Assembly (NCBI RefSeq): GCF_010692725.1
Contig: NZ_JAAFZB010000090.1
Location: 1-64,000 of the forward strand
DNA: 64,000 nucleotides
Direction of reading: 5' to 3'
Origin: Flavihumibacter soli
GTDB taxonomy: Bacteria; Bacteroidota; Bacteroidia; Sphingobacteriales; Sphingobacteriaceae
Numbering within the stretch: the first letter of the stretch is position 1; every line of letters starts with the position of its first letter. Below are positions 43,985-54,728 of this stretch, one piece after another. Both the position numbers and the translations under genes were made by a program. The notes beneath the pieces are model-generated. The model did no database searches. It worked only from the letters and a program-made list of their open reading frames with translations, and was not told the DNA's origin.

Positions 43985-44812
43985 ATGAAAAGATCACTTA
44001 TTGCGGTGCTTTTATGCGCCTGCACAGGGACAGTTATTGCCCAGGAAAAGCCGAAACCAGCCAAAGACACTTTGGTAGTAATCACAGCTGATACCACTAA
44101 AAAAGACAAACATAACCGGATAACTATTGAGTTCGGTAAAAAAGATTCTGCGGATTATGACCGTGATGAGAAAAAGCATAGGCCGGAAAGCAGATTTTCC
44201 GCCCAGCTTACAATCGCCCGCATGGATTTAGGTTTAAGTACCTACCTCGATAAAGGCAGTTTTACTTTATCTCCCGAAAACTCTTACCTGGAATATAAAA
44301 CATGGGAAACAAGCAATTTCGGACTGGAGATCTTTCAAATGGGATATCGCTTTGATAATTACTTTAAAATCTACCTGGCTGCAGGATTTGACTGGAACCA
44401 TATACGCCTGAAAGAGAATATCACATTTCAGAAAAATCAGCCTACGCTTACCTATGTAGTAGATACCATTGAATTTGATAAGAACCGTTTTTCCAGCCAG
44501 TATCTGCGGGTGCCCCTGTCATTTCAGTTTCGCACGAAGGATGACCAGCGAGGCAATAAAGTGTACTTCGTACTCGGCCCTGAGGTCGGCTTCCTGTTAA
44601 ACGGGAAAGTCAAACAGATCAGTAGTGAGCGCGGAAAGGAAAAATTCAAGGATGATTATAATTTTAATCCATTTCGTTATGGTGCTTTTGCCCGCATAGG
44701 CTATGGAGATTTTGGGGTGTATACAAAATATTACTTCAATGATGTATTTGCGGATGGTCAGGGACCAGTGGACTTCAAGAATCTGTCGTTTGGATTTATG
44801 CTCGGGTTTTAA
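43985..44812 (+). CDS. Outer membrane beta-barrel protein (porin-like)
   Basis: A 275-residue protein with a signal peptide (MKRSLIAVLLCACTGTVIAQ). After a Lys/Asp-rich linker (residues 20-75) come strand-like alternating segments such as LGLSTYLDKGSFTLS, YFKIYLAAGFDWNHIRL and YLRVPLSFQFR, ending with a terminal aromatic (LSFGFMLGF), as in outer-membrane barrels. It follows the putative anti-sigma gene by 52 nt and is a likely target or client of the sigma system. Confidence 0.82.
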   Translation: MKRSLIAVLLCACTGTVIAQEKPKPAKDTLVVITADTTKKDKHNRITIEFGKKDSADYDRDEKKHRPESRFSAQLTIARMDLGLSTYLDKGSFTLSPENSYLEYKTWETSNFGLEIFQMGYRFDNYFKIYLAAGFDWNHIRLKENITFQKNQPTLTYVVDTIEFDKNRFSSQYLRVPLSFQFRTKDDQRGNKVYFVLGPEVGFLLNGKVKQISSERGKEKFKDDYNFNPFRYGAFARIGYGDFGVYTKYYFNDVFADGQGPVDFKNLSFGFMLGF

Positions 44813-44856
44813 CACGGCTATCTGAATATTTATATAAGTATTAAAATTAAGACCCA

Positions 44857-45666
44857 ATGTTCGCCACCATGTTCAGGATACTCAATATCATCGCAGCTAT
44901 CGCTATTTTATCCACCGGTTTTTGCTTCTCGCAAACCGTGGAAGAAATTGACCAAATAATATTCAGCCCCTCTGCTCTTTCCAGGGATTACAAGTTTGAT
45001 TTCCCGGGAACGTTTGAAGAGCGAAGTATTACGATGAAGGATGGAATCGTTTTAAACGGCGTCCTGTTCAGAGCCAAAGCAAGCAAGGGGCTGGTGTTTT
45101 ACCTGCATGGCAGTTCAGGTGCGTTAAATGGCTGGGGGAAGACAGCACCCAATTATACCAGGTTAGGATACGATATCTTTATCTTAGATTACCGTGGATA
45201 TGGCAAGAGTGGTGGAAAGCTGGAGAATGAACAGCAGTTCTATGATGATTTGCAGTATGCCTACGATGATTTGAAAGCTGACTATCCGGAGAATAAAACG
45301 ATTATCCTTGGATATTCAATCGGAACCGGCCCGGCGGCACAGCTGGCAGCGAGGAATCATCCTTCTAAACTGATCCTTCTTGCACCGTATTATAGCATGG
45401 AGGACTTCCTGCCGCGCCTGGTGCCGGGTATAGATGTCAACCTGATCAGGTATAAGTTTAAAACCTATGAATTTGTCCAGCATGTGAAAGCGCCTGTCAT
45501 CATATTTCACGGTGAAGAAGATAAGGTAGTTTACCCCGGTTCGTCGGAGAAATTGAAAGGGTTTTTTAAAGCTAATGATCAGCTGCATTCTTTAAAAGGA
45601 GTGGATCACTATGGAATCGGAGAAAGTCCGGCCTTCCTTGCGGAACTGGGCAACATTTTGAAATAA
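44857..45666 (+). CDS. Secreted alpha/beta hydrolase
   Basis: A 269-residue protein with an N-terminal signal sequence (hydrophobic IIAAIAILSTGFCFSQ). The hydrolase core has YLHGSSG (oxyanion hole), GYSIGTGPA (nucleophile Ser), and FHGEEDKVV and VDHYGI for the Asp/Glu and His. Substrate unknown, with similarity in form to BAAT/ABHD13-type lipases. A second ATG four codons in (44869) may be the real start. It is followed by a strong terminator. Confidence 0.87.
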   Translation: MFATMFRILNIIAAIAILSTGFCFSQTVEEIDQIIFSPSALSRDYKFDFPGTFEERSITMKDGIVLNGVLFRAKASKGLVFYLHGSSGALNGWGKTAPNYTRLGYDIFILDYRGYGKSGGKLENEQQFYDDLQYAYDDLKADYPENKTIILGYSIGTGPAAQLAARNHPSKLILLAPYYSMEDFLPRLVPGIDVNLIRYKFKTYEFVQHVKAPVIIFHGEEDKVVYPGSSEKLKGFFKANDQLHSLKGVDHYGIGESPAFLAELGNILK

Positions 45667-45686
45667 TACAACTATTTGCCGAAGCC

Positions 45687-45717
45687 AAAAGGGGGTTCTG
45701 TCAGGAACCCCCTTTTT
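45687..45717 (+). terminator. Intrinsic terminator after the hydrolase gene
   Basis: AAAAGGGGGTTC and GAACCCCCTTTT form a 12-bp stem with a 6-nt loop, running into TTTTTATT. It closes the sigma factor/hydrolase block 20 nt after the stop codon. Confidence 0.93.
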
Positions 45718-45730
45718 ATTATATTTGGTG

Positions 45731-46729
45731 ATGAACACCACTCCCATCATCCAGCTTAATAATGTTAGTAAGCACTATTCACTAACAAACGAGGCTGGCG
45801 TTTCAGATATTGACATTTCTATTTCCAAAGGCGATTTCGTTGCCATAGTAGGTGAGAGCGGCAGCGGGAAAAGCACGCTTCTAAAGCTGATCTATGGTCT
45901 GCTGGCCCCTAATGCCGGGGAAATTCTATTTAAGGGGGAACATTTAAAAGGTCCGCATGAAAGGCTGATTCCAGGACATGAGTCCATGAAGATGGTTACG
46001 CAGGACTTCAATCTGAACCTCTATGCCCGCGTTTATGATAATATATCCGGGATGCTTTCCAATGAGGATGTGCATGGAAAGGAGCAAAAGACCTGGGAAA
46101 TGATGGAATTCCTTGGAATAGATAAGCTTGCTGAGAAAAGGATCGTCGAACTCAGCGGGGGCGAACAACAGCGGGTAGCGATTGCACGTGCGATAGTCAC
46201 AGAGCCGGAGGTGCTGTTACTCGACGAGCCGTTTAGCCAGATCGATGCGGTTCTGAAAACTCAGCTGCGCGCGGATCTCCGCAGGCTCTGTTCATTCCTC
46301 GGGATCACCATGATCCTGGTGTCGCATGACCCTACGGACGGAATGACGCTGGCGGATGATATGATCATAATAAAGGATGGCAGAATTAAGGAGCGCGGGA
46401 GGCCGTCAGATATATATTCCAGACCTTCACATACCTACACAGCGAGTTTGCTTGGGAACGCCTTTGTACTGCCTTCAGATGAAGCACGCAGCCTCGGGTT
46501 AAAACCTTCGAAAGGTAAAGTCATGATCTATCCTGAGTGGGTTCAGCTTAAAAGCACCTGGAGTAGCAGGCGGTACCAGGTGAAGGATGTCTTCTTTAAG
46601 GGCTTTTATGAAGAACTGCTTCTTGAGCGGGAACATATCAAGATTCGGGCATTGAATATGCAGCCGGGTAGTGTGAAAAAAGGGGAGACTGTGCAGGTTT
46701 TGGTTAGCAACTTTTTGGAGTTTGACTAA
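45731..46729 (+). CDS. ABC transporter ATP-binding protein (orphan)
   Basis: A 332-residue ABC ATPase of the MalK/PotA layout: Walker A GESGSGKST, Q-loop MVTQDFNLN, signature LSGGEQQRVAIARA, Walker B LLLDEPFSQID and a C-terminal accessory domain of about 90 residues (TOBE-like). No permease or binding-protein gene is adjacent, so its transporter is encoded elsewhere or unknown. The start ATG at 45731 is preferred; in-frame TTG and GTG lie just upstream. Confidence 0.92.
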   Translation: MNTTPIIQLNNVSKHYSLTNEAGVSDIDISISKGDFVAIVGESGSGKSTLLKLIYGLLAPNAGEILFKGEHLKGPHERLIPGHESMKMVTQDFNLNLYARVYDNISGMLSNEDVHGKEQKTWEMMEFLGIDKLAEKRIVELSGGEQQRVAIARAIVTEPEVLLLDEPFSQIDAVLKTQLRADLRRLCSFLGITMILVSHDPTDGMTLADDMIIIKDGRIKERGRPSDIYSRPSHTYTASLLGNAFVLPSDEARSLGLKPSKGKVMIYPEWVQLKSTWSSRRYQVKDVFFKGFYEELLLEREHIKIRALNMQPGSVKKGETVQVLVSNFLEFD

Positions 46730-46745
46730 GGAATTTTGACACGTT

Positions 46746-47591
46746 CTAGTTATGCTTCACTCCAGCATGCTGTTCAATAAGCTGGTTTAATTCATTCTGA
46801 AGAATCCTTGTTGTTTCACCGGGTTTACCGTCGCTAATGACATGTTCATCAACCTGTATAACCGGAAGAATGTTTTTTGTGGTACTGGTTATGAATGCTT
46901 CTTTAGCATTGTAGAGTTCAGTTAAATTAACATCCCGTTCTTCCACCCGGTACATTGAACTCGCAAGTTGTAATACCTGCTTCCGGATGACGCCCCTTAG
47001 CAGGTTGTTCACGGGAGTAACCAAAGCTCCATCCTGTGTAACGATAAAAATGTTGGCTCTTGGGCACTCTGAAATAATGTTCTTATGGTGATACAGCACA
47101 TCGTCAGCATGGTTTTCCGCTATGAATGTCTTTAGCCAGATAGCCATCAGGTAATCAATGGTTTTAACTTCTGAGAACTGCCTCTGGTGTTGATAGCTAA
47201 CTAAGCGGGTACCGTTTCGTGCGGCTTCTTTATTAATATTGAATTTCTGTTGGGTAATAATCAGATTAGGTTCTGCAATGCTGAAACCGTCAGGTGAATA
47301 GCCGCCGGTTAAAGTGATTCGAACGCCTGAATCGGGCAGCTTGTTTCTTGCAATAAGTGAGTGTAGTATTTCCTTGAGTTCTTCAGGTGTTTGTTTCACA
47401 GTAAGTCGCATTTGCCCGGCAGAATGGTAAAACCGTTTGAGGTGGTCGTCGAGAAAAACCGGCCGGCCACCCACTAACTTAAAGAAGTCGAAAATGCCAT
47501 ACCCGCGTTGAATTGACAGATCATTGATAAAAACAGTGGCGTCCGCTGCCGGAATAATGTTACCGTTCAGTACTACAAATGAGTTGCTCAT
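46746..47591 (-). CDS. Class IV aminotransferase (second copy in the BCAA operon)
   Basis: A 281-residue fold-type IV PLP enzyme. It has RGYGIFDFFKLVGGRP, the catalytic lysine in EVKTIDYL and phosphate-binding segments near ISECPRANIF. It is similar in class to IlvE, D-amino-acid aminotransferases and PabC, and the exact reaction cannot be read from the motifs. It is last in the branched-chain operon, 27 nt after ilvA, so it may be an auxiliary transaminase. Confidence 0.85.
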   Translation of the reverse strand: MSNSFVVLNGNIIPAADATVFINDLSIQRGYGIFDFFKLVGGRPVFLDDHLKRFYHSAGQMRLTVKQTPEELKEILHSLIARNKLPDSGVRITLTGGYSPDGFSIAEPNLIITQQKFNINKEAARNGTRLVSYQHQRQFSEVKTIDYLMAIWLKTFIAENHADDVLYHHKNIISECPRANIFIVTQDGALVTPVNNLLRGVIRKQVLQLASSMYRVEERDVNLTELYNAKEAFITSTTKNILPVIQVDEHVISDGKPGETTRILQNELNQLIEQHAGVKHN

Positions 47592-47600
47592 TACCGTGAT

Positions 47601-47621
47601 AAGATTTGAGGTTCAGGATTA
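47601..47621 (-). repeat. Short degenerate heptamer array at the ilvA stop
   Basis: Three degenerate 7-nt units on the plus strand (AAGATTT, GAGGTTC, AGGATTA) end exactly with the ilvA stop codon. It is weak on its own and listed because the position fits the other arrays. Confidence 0.45.
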
Positions 47622-48869
47622 CACAAGATATTCAAATAATGTCTGATCGTTGTTGATCTCTTTAAATTCGAATTTATGTTTATCCATTCTTTCAAGCAGA
47701 AATTTATAATCGCCAGCAGATTTTAGTTCTATCCCTACCAGGGCAGGCCCGCTCTCCCGCTGATTCTTTTTTATGAATTCAAAACGCGTAATATCGTCAT
47801 TAGGCCCAAGGACATCGTTCACAAAGCGTTTTAAGGCACCGGGGCGCTGAGGGAAACGGATGACAAAATAATGTTTTAAACCCTCGTAAAGCAGAGACAA
47901 TTCCTTGATTTCCTGCATCCGCTCAATATCATTATTACCGCCGCTTACAACACAAACGACGTTCTTGCCTTTGATGCTTTCCGCACAAAAGTCGAGTGCT
48001 GCAACCGTTAATGCACCTGCGGGTTCAGCTACGATCGCATCTTCGTTATAGAGTTTGAGAATTGATGTGCAAACCTTTCCTTCCGGAATAAGGAGCATCT
48101 CATCAAGAATCTCTCTGCATATTGGAAATGTTAATAATCCTGCACTCTTAACTGCAGCCCCGTCAACGAAGCGATTGATCTGGCCTAGACTTACCGGTTC
48201 GCCCGCCTTGAGAGCCTGAAACATAGAGGGTGCACCTTCAGGCTCCACACCAATAATCCTGATGCCCGGTCTTTCCTGCTTAAGGTAGGCCCCAACACCT
48301 GCGGCCAATCCGCCTCCTCCGACAGGAACGATAATCACTTCGGCATCCGGCAGTTCATTAAGGATTTCAACTCCGACGGTCGCCTGTCCTTCAATCACAC
48401 GGTGATCATCAAATGGCGGTATAAAGGTCATCCCGTTCGCTTTTGCATATTGAAGCGCATCTTTTAAGCAGTCATCGAAAGTATCGCCAACCAATACGAT
48501 GTCGACCATCCCATTTCCAAACATCCTGGTCTGACCTATTTTTTGACGGGGAGTGAATTCGGGCATAAATATCACACCCCGGGTATTCATTTTTTTGCAG
48601 GAGTAAGCAACTCCCTGCGCATGATTGCCGGCACTTGCACACACAACCCCCTTTTCGAGGTCTTGTGGTTCTAGCTGACTTATCATGTTATAGGCACCTC
48701 GCAGTTTATAAGACCTAACTACCTGCAGATCTTCTCTCTTCAAGTAAATATTACACCCGTACCTTTCAGACAGCCGTTGATTAAAGATCAGCGGCGTCCG
48801 TTTTACAACATTGCCGATACGCTTTAAGGCGCTTACGGGATCACTTTTAAAAGTTTCTGCTGCTATCAT
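47619..48869 (-). CDS. ilvA: Threonine dehydratase (threonine ammonia-lyase)
   Basis: A 416-residue PLP enzyme with the lysine motif YLKREDLQVVRSYKLRGA (Lys in SYKLRG), the Gly-rich VPVGGGGLAAGVG phosphate loop and a C-terminal ACT-like domain (RFPQRPGALKRFVNDVL) for isoleucine feedback control. It makes 2-oxobutanoate, the first step toward isoleucine. It starts 1 nt after the leuA stop, so translation is coupled. Confidence 0.95.
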   Translation of the reverse strand: MIAAETFKSDPVSALKRIGNVVKRTPLIFNQRLSERYGCNIYLKREDLQVVRSYKLRGAYNMISQLEPQDLEKGVVCASAGNHAQGVAYSCKKMNTRGVIFMPEFTPRQKIGQTRMFGNGMVDIVLVGDTFDDCLKDALQYAKANGMTFIPPFDDHRVIEGQATVGVEILNELPDAEVIIVPVGGGGLAAGVGAYLKQERPGIRIIGVEPEGAPSMFQALKAGEPVSLGQINRFVDGAAVKSAGLLTFPICREILDEMLLIPEGKVCTSILKLYNEDAIVAEPAGALTVAALDFCAESIKGKNVVCVVSGGNNDIERMQEIKELSLLYEGLKHYFVIRFPQRPGALKRFVNDVLGPNDDITRFEFIKKNQRESGPALVGIELKSAGDYKFLLERMDKHKFEFKEINNDQTLFEYLV

Positions 48870-48870
48870 C

Positions 48871-50397
48871 CTATAAAAATTTATTTACTGCATCGAGGTA
48901 CGCGCTTGCAGATGCTTTAACTATGTCTGTACTGAAACCATAACCCATATAGGATTTGCCTTCATGGTTCACGCGCATATTCACCTTGCTTATGTCATCG
49001 CTTCCGCCATGCATTGCCTGGATACTGAACTCTTTCAATTCAATATCTTGCCCAATGATTTTTTGAATTGCCCTGATCGATGCGTTTACCGGACCGTTTC
49101 CGGTGGCTGCGGCTTCGTGCTCAGCACCCTTATAATTCAATTTAACTTTAGCATGCGGAATTTCCAGGTCTCCACACGAAACATCAATCGATTCCATGAA
49201 GAGCCCGTTCTTAAAGTTATGTCCTTCACCCATTAAGAGTAATAGGTCATCGTCCTGGATCGACAGCTTTTGGTCAGCAAATACCAGGAAACGTTCGTAA
49301 ATATCGTCAAGATTAATACGGTCAATTTCATAACCTAAACGAGTAAGATGATGCTTTAGGGCGTGCCGTCCGCTTCTTGCTGTTAATATGATTTCAGACT
49401 GTTCAATGCCCACATCTTCCGGGTTCATGATTTCATAGTTCTCACGATGTTTAAGAACTCCATCCTGGTGAATCCCCGAACTATGTGCAAATGCGTTCCT
49501 GCCAACGATAGCTTTATTTGACTGAACGGGCATCCGCATCATGCGGCTAACCATCCCGCTTATCTCTGAGAAATGCTTACTATTTATATTGCTGTGGAGA
49601 TTCAATGAATGATGTGTTTTCAAAATCATGCATACTTCCTCGAGTGCAGTATTGCCCGCCCGCTCTCCAATACCATTAATGGTACATTCTATCTGACGCG
49701 CGCCGTTTTGAATACCAGCCAGCGTATTTGCTGTAGCCAGGCCAAGATCGTTGTGACAGTGCACTGAAATAATCGCCTTATCTATATTTTTTACGTTTTC
49801 TTTCAGAAAGCGGATCTTAGCGCCATACTGATCCGGAAGGCAATAACCATTTGTATCGGGGATATTAACAACAGTTGCACCAGCAGCAATTACTGCTTCT
49901 ATCATACGGGCCAGAAACTCATTGTCTGCACGGCCGGCATCCTCAGCATAAAACTCGATATCCTCTACATACTTTTTAGCGTATTTAACGGCATCTACTG
50001 CTCTTTCGAGGATATCCTCACGCGTGCTGTTAAACTTGTACTTAATGTGCGTGTCAGATGCACCAATGCCCGTGTGTATCCTGGGATGCCTGGCGTATTT
50101 TAATGCCTGAGCTGCAACATCAATATCATTCTTATTTGCCCGAGTTAACGCGCATATGATCGGATTGCTTACTGCTTTAGAAAGTTCAACCACGCTTTGA
50201 AAGTCGCCCGGACTGGACACCGGAAAGCCGGCTTCTATCACGTCCACTCCCAGTAATTCGAGTGATCTTGCAATTTCAATTTTTTCGACAGAAGTTAACT
50301 GGCAACCTGGTACCTGTTCCCCGTCCCGTAAGGTGGTGTCAAAAACGTAAATTCGGTTAGGGTCGTGTAGCATAATGTTATGTGCCTTCAAAGGCAT
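48871..50397 (-). CDS. leuA: 2-isopropylmalate synthase
   Basis: A 508-residue LeuA with [13 protein letters not shown] at the N-terminus, the metal-binding [14 protein letters not shown] and a C-terminal leucine-sensing domain (about residues 380-508). It condenses acetyl-CoA with 2-oxoisovalerate, the first committed leucine step. The ATG at 50397 follows the leuB stop by 1 nt; an ATG eight codons in (50373, MLHDPNR) matches the usual family start better and may be the real one. Confidence 0.95.
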   Translation of the reverse strand: MPLKAHNIMLHDPNRIYVFDTTLRDGEQVPGCQLTSVEKIEIARSLELLGVDVIEAGFPVSSPGDFQSVVELSKAVSNPIICALTRANKNDIDVAAQALKYARHPRIHTGIGASDTHIKYKFNSTREDILERAVDAVKYAKKYVEDIEFYAEDAGRADNEFLARMIEAVIAAGATVVNIPDTNGYCLPDQYGAKIRFLKENVKNIDKAIISVHCHNDLGLATANTLAGIQNGARQIECTINGIGERAGNTALEEVCMILKTHHSLNLHSNINSKHFSEISGMVSRMMRMPVQSNKAIVGRNAFAHSSGIHQDGVLKHRENYEIMNPEDVGIEQSEIILTARSGRHALKHHLTRLGYEIDRINLDDIYERFLVFADQKLSIQDDDLLLLMGEGHNFKNGLFMESIDVSCGDLEIPHAKVKLNYKGAEHEAAATGNGPVNASIRAIQKIIGQDIELKEFSIQAMHGGSDDISKVNMRVNHEGKSYMGYGFSTDIVKASASAYLDAVNKFL

Positions 50398-50398
50398 T

Positions 50399-51490
50399 TT
50401 AAGTTACTATTACGAGTTGTTGTAAGCGGCTTATCACTTGCCTGCCCATTTGCCCGCTACCAATTATTTTGTCAGCGGGAGTTTGAGGGTCCGCTATATC
50501 GATCGTTCGGAATCCGTCTTTGAGAACACTCCTGACAGCTTCCATAACTAGCCTTCCTTCTTCCTGCAGACCCAGACTAATATCAAGCAGGAGGGCAGCG
50601 GATAGTATGGAAGCAAGGGGGTTTGCTTTATCGGTTCCTGCAATATCATGGGCAGAACCATGGATTGGTTCAAAGAATCCGGGTCCTTCACCAATAGACG
50701 CCGATGCAAGCATGCCCATGGATCCTGCAATCTGCGAGGCTTCATCAGTCAGAATATCTCCGAACAAATTAGCTGTTAAGATGACGTCAAACCGTCTCGG
50801 GTCTTTAACCAGTTGCATTGCCGCATTATCGACGAACATATGTTCGGTTTGTACATCAGGATATTCCTTGGAAATTTCCTGAACGACCTCGCGCCAAAGC
50901 CGCGAACTTTCGAGGACGTTAGCCTTATCCACTGAGCACAGCCTCTTTCGTCGGGTTCTGGCAGCAGAATATGCTTTGCGGGCGATGCGCTCTATTTCAT
51001 AGCGATGATAGATCATCAGGTCTGACGCTGTATTGCGGTCATTGCTGCGATATTTTTCGCCGAAGTAGACATCCCCGGTGAGTTCGCGAAAGAATAGAAT
51101 GTCGGTGCCTTTTAATACTTCCGGTTTCAGGCTTGATGCATGAAGTAATTCATCAAACAATACGATAGGCCTTAGATTAGCATACAGGCCCAGTTCTTTT
51201 CTGATCTGGAGCAAGCCCTGTTCTGGCCTTACTGTCAGATGGGGATTATTGTCATATTTTGCATGGCCGATCGCGCCAAATAAGATGGCGTCACTTCTCC
51301 TTGCCTTTTCAAGTGTTTCGTCAGGTAAGGGAGTGCCGGTTGCTTCAATGGCAGCATGGCCCATTAATCCTTCAGAAAAAGAGAACTGATGATTGAATAT
51401 TGATCCGATCTGTTCGAGCACTGCCTTCCCCCAAACTGTTACCTCCTGGCCTATACCGTCTCCTGGTATGATGAGTATGTTCTTTGTCAT
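50399..51490 (-). CDS. leuB: 3-isopropylmalate dehydrogenase
   Basis: A 363-residue enzyme with [10 protein letters not shown] at the N-terminus, the substrate Arg region [28 protein letters not shown] and the NAD-binding [14 protein letters not shown]. It oxidatively decarboxylates 3-isopropylmalate. It lies 2 nt after leuD and 1 nt before leuA, within a tightly packed leu block. Confidence 0.97.
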   Translation of the reverse strand: MTKNILIIPGDGIGQEVTVWGKAVLEQIGSIFNHQFSFSEGLMGHAAIEATGTPLPDETLEKARRSDAILFGAIGHAKYDNNPHLTVRPEQGLLQIRKELGLYANLRPIVLFDELLHASSLKPEVLKGTDILFFRELTGDVYFGEKYRSNDRNTASDLMIYHRYEIERIARKAYSAARTRRKRLCSVDKANVLESSRLWREVVQEISKEYPDVQTEHMFVDNAAMQLVKDPRRFDVILTANLFGDILTDEASQIAGSMGMLASASIGEGPGFFEPIHGSAHDIAGTDKANPLASILSAALLLDISLGLQEEGRLVMEAVRSVLKDGFRTIDIADPQTPADKIIGSGQMGRQVISRLQQLVIVT

Positions 51491-51492
51491 CT

Positions 51493-52152
51493 TTAGCGAT
51501 TGTTTGTTCGGGAATCTTCAGGGAATACGCCTTTATTATCGGCAACTATTTTATCGACTTTGATCGCCTGCTCAGCTTCGTAGGACTCAATCAGACTTTT
51601 GTTACCGAGGATAAAGTCTATATCATCATAACCGTTGATAAGGCAGGTTTTCTTGTAGGCATTGATATGAAAAGCTTCCTGTTTCAGCGTTGACAGCACT
51701 TTTACTGTCCCGTTTACCAGATCGATCTCTAATTCCAGATCTGAGTTTTTCCGATTTTCTTCAAAGATGTGCTTAAGGAATTCTTCACTTACCTGAACAG
51801 GAAGCAAACCATTATTTAAAGCATTACTCTTAAATATATCGGCAAAAAAGCTACTTATCACCACATCGAAGCCGTAATCCTGTAAGGCCCAGGCAGCGTG
51901 CTCCCGGCTGCTTCCGCAACCGAAGTTCTTACCTGCTACAAGGATTCTTGCATTTTTGTATTCTGGCTTATTAAGTGCAAAATCCGTTTTTGGTTGACCG
52001 TTTGAATCATACCGCCAATCACAAAAAAGGTTCTTTCCAAATCCCTCTCTCGATGTGGCCTTTAAAAATCTGGCGGGGATGATCTGGTCGGTGTCAATAT
52101 TCTCAATGTCCAGTGGAATTACTGTTGATATCAGGTGCTCAAACTTTCTCAT
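51493..52152 (-). CDS. leuD: 3-isopropylmalate dehydratase small subunit
   Basis: A 219-residue LeuD with [16 protein letters not shown] and the swivel-domain motif [19 protein letters not shown]. It forms the isomerase with LeuC, encoded immediately upstream (11 nt). Length is normal. Confidence 0.97.
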   Translation of the reverse strand: MRKFEHLISTVIPLDIENIDTDQIIPARFLKATSREGFGKNLFCDWRYDSNGQPKTDFALNKPEYKNARILVAGKNFGCGSSREHAAWALQDYGFDVVISSFFADIFKSNALNNGLLPVQVSEEFLKHIFEENRKNSDLELEIDLVNGTVKVLSTLKQEAFHINAYKKTCLINGYDDIDFILGNKSLIESYEAEQAIKVDKIVADNKGVFPEDSRTNNR

Positions 52153-52163
52153 ATAATTATTAT

Positions 52164-53573
52164 TTAAGATCCAACCTGGAGTAGTTCGCGGATATCTGTA
52201 ATTTTTCCGGTTATCGCCGCCGCCGCTGCGGTCAGAGGACTCACCAGCAAGGTGCGTGCGTTCTGGCCCTGCCGGCCTTCAAAATTGCGGTTTGAGGTAG
52301 AGACACAATATTTGCCGGCTGGTATTTTATCCTCGTTCATCCCTAAGCATGCACTGCATCCCGGCTCCCTGAGCTGAAAGCCTGCTTGTTCAAATACCTT
52401 GTCAAGGCCTTCTGCTATGGCCTGCTGCTCAACATGTTTTGATCCCGGAACGATCCATACCGTTACGTTATCTGCCTTTCGACGGCCTTTAACGAACTCA
52501 GCTACTTCCCTGAGGTCTTCAATTCGTGAATTTGTACAACTGCCTATAAACACATAATCTATTTCCTTTCCGACCATCGCAGTCCCGTCTTCCAGTCCCA
52601 TATAAGTGAGAGCTTTCTGGTAGGACAACTGCTCTGTTGACGGCTGCGAATATGTAGTTGGAATAGTTTCATTTATGGCCATGCCCATTCCCGGATTGGT
52701 GCCATAGGTAATCATCGGTCCGATATCCGCAGCGTCAAAAGTTATCACTGAATCAAATTGTGCGTCCTCGTCACTATAAAGCGTTTGCCAGTATTTTATT
52801 GACTGCTGCCAGTTTTCACCTTTCGGAGCGAATTCTCTTCCTTCAATATAGTTGAAAGTGGTGGTGTCAGGAGCTATCAGTCCGCCGCGGGCTCCCATTT
52901 CAATACTCATGTTGCAAACGGTCATGCGACCTTCCATGCTTAGGCTACGGATCGCTGAACCGGCATACTCGATGAAAAACCCTGTTCCGCCTGCAGCGGA
53001 AAGTTTGGAAATGATATAAAGTATGAGATCTTTCGCACTCACTCCCTGAGCTAACTGCCCGTTCACTTCAATCTTCATCGTTTTCGGGCTTTGCTGCAGC
53101 ACGCACTGAGTAGCTAAAACCTGTTCCACTTCTGATGTCCCTATTCCAAAAGCAATACAGCCAAAAGCGCCATGTGTGGAAGTATGGCTGTCGCCACACA
53201 CAATCGTTTTCCCTGGAAGTGTTATTCCAAGTTCGGGGCCGATGACATGGACTATTCCCTGGTTAGGGTGACCCAATCCGTAAAGCTCAATGCCAAACTC
53301 GTTACAGTTTCTGGTCAGCGTATCTACCTGCAACCGGGATAACTCTTCCCGTATCGGCAAATGCTGGTTAAGAGTCGGTACGTTGTGATCTGCAGTGGCG
53401 ACAGTTTGTTCCGGACGAAACACCGGCAGTCCGCGCCTCCTCAGCCCATCGAATGCCTGCGGAGTTGTCACTTCATGAATCAGGTGCGTGTCGATATATA
53501 AAATGTCAGGGAATCCTTCTGACCTTTTAACGAGGTGAGCATCCCAGATCTTTTCTACCAGAGTCTTTCCCAT
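52164..53573 (-). CDS. leuC: 3-isopropylmalate dehydratase large subunit
   Basis: A 469-residue aconitase-family protein with the 4Fe-4S ligand motifs [14 protein letters not shown] and CSACLGMN, and [13 protein letters not shown] for the active site. With LeuD it isomerises 2- to 3-isopropylmalate. It begins 13 nt after the ilvC stop, at the junction of the ilv and leu halves of the operon. Confidence 0.97.
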   Translation of the reverse strand: MGKTLVEKIWDAHLVKRSEGFPDILYIDTHLIHEVTTPQAFDGLRRRGLPVFRPEQTVATADHNVPTLNQHLPIREELSRLQVDTLTRNCNEFGIELYGLGHPNQGIVHVIGPELGITLPGKTIVCGDSHTSTHGAFGCIAFGIGTSEVEQVLATQCVLQQSPKTMKIEVNGQLAQGVSAKDLILYIISKLSAAGGTGFFIEYAGSAIRSLSMEGRMTVCNMSIEMGARGGLIAPDTTTFNYIEGREFAPKGENWQQSIKYWQTLYSDEDAQFDSVITFDAADIGPMITYGTNPGMGMAINETIPTTYSQPSTEQLSYQKALTYMGLEDGTAMVGKEIDYVFIGSCTNSRIEDLREVAEFVKGRRKADNVTVWIVPGSKHVEQQAIAEGLDKVFEQAGFQLREPGCSACLGMNEDKIPAGKYCVSTSNRNFEGRQGQNARTLLVSPLTAAAAAITGKITDIRELLQVGS

Positions 53574-53586
53574 GGTCTTTATTCAA

Positions 53587-54666
53587 TCAATTACGAGTTT
53601 CTGAAGCCAGTGCTTCCGTTTTCTGATTTTCGGGACGTAAACTGCGTACTGCTTTTCCTGCCTGCCATAATTCGCTTTCCCGTAGTTCTTTCAACTCAAC
53701 CTCCAGTTTCTCTCTGTAATCAGGCTGGCTGTTAGAATCAATCGACCGCTGCGATTCTTTACCTGAAGCTACACTTTTGTAAAGTTCAGCAAATACGGGC
53801 TGCGTAGCATCGCGGAACCGTTTCCACCAGTCTAAAGCACCACGCTGTGCAGTGGTTGAACAGTTGGCGTACATCCAGTCCATGCCGTTTTCTGCTACCA
53901 GTGGCATGAGGCTTTGAGTTAACTCTTCAACTGTTTCATTAAAGGCTTCAGACGGAGAGTGCCCATTATCACGTAACACCTGATACTGTGCGGCAAATAT
54001 TCCCTGAATAGCGCCCATTAGAGTTCCGCGCTCACCAGTGAGATCACTGAAAACTTCTTTTCTGAAGTCTGTTTCGAACAGGTATCCGGAACCTACCGCG
54101 ATTCCTAATGCAATTACTCTTTCTTTTGCCCGCCCGGTAGCATCCTTGAAAATGGCATAGCTGGAATTCAAACCCCGACCTTGCAAAAACATCCGCCGCA
54201 ACGATGTGCCTGATCCCTTCGGAGCCACTAAAAATACATCCACTCCATCTGGCGGAACGATACCGGTTTGTTCATTAAACGTGATACCGAAACCATGTGA
54301 AAAATAAAGAGCCTTGCCCGGTGTCAAATGTTTTTTAACTGTTGGCCAAAGCTCAATCTGAGCTGCGTCGCTTAAAAGGTAACAGATTATAGTGCCTTTT
54401 TGTAAAGCTTCTTCGATTTCAAAAAGCGTTTCGCCGGGAACAAATCCATCGGCAACAGCTTTATCCCAGGATTTGGAATTCTTACGCTGCCCAACAATAA
54501 CGTTGACATCGTTGTCTCTTTGATTGAGTGCCTGGCCGGGTCCCTGAACTCCGTAGCCGATTATCGCAACAGTTTCATTTTGTAATATTTCCTGTGCCTT
54601 TGCCAGGGGAAATTCTTCGCGGGTAACAACGTTTTCAACCGTTCCGCCGAAATTAATTTGTGCCAT
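53587..54666 (-). CDS. ilvC: Ketol-acid reductoisomerase
   Basis: A 359-residue IlvC. The N-terminal Rossmann part has VAIIGYGVQGPGQALNQRDN, and the cofactor loop GQRKNSKSWD suggests NADPH. The metal-binding knotted domain holds SDLTGERGTLMGAIQGIFAA and ANCSTTAQRGALDWW. It turns acetolactate and acetohydroxybutyrate into dihydroxy acids. Preceded by a 62-nt gap after ilvN, the widest inside the operon. Confidence 0.96.
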   Translation of the reverse strand: MAQINFGGTVENVVTREEFPLAKAQEILQNETVAIIGYGVQGPGQALNQRDNDVNVIVGQRKNSKSWDKAVADGFVPGETLFEIEEALQKGTIICYLLSDAAQIELWPTVKKHLTPGKALYFSHGFGITFNEQTGIVPPDGVDVFLVAPKGSGTSLRRMFLQGRGLNSSYAIFKDATGRAKERVIALGIAVGSGYLFETDFRKEVFSDLTGERGTLMGAIQGIFAAQYQVLRDNGHSPSEAFNETVEELTQSLMPLVAENGMDWMYANCSTTAQRGALDWWKRFRDATQPVFAELYKSVASGKESQRSIDSNSQPDYREKLEVELKELRESELWQAGKAVRSLRPENQKTEALASETRN

Positions 54667-54728
54667 GTTTATTTGGTTTGTGTTGATTTATAAATTGAAA
54701 TATGTACTGTTCAGGTGGTCAACCGGGA

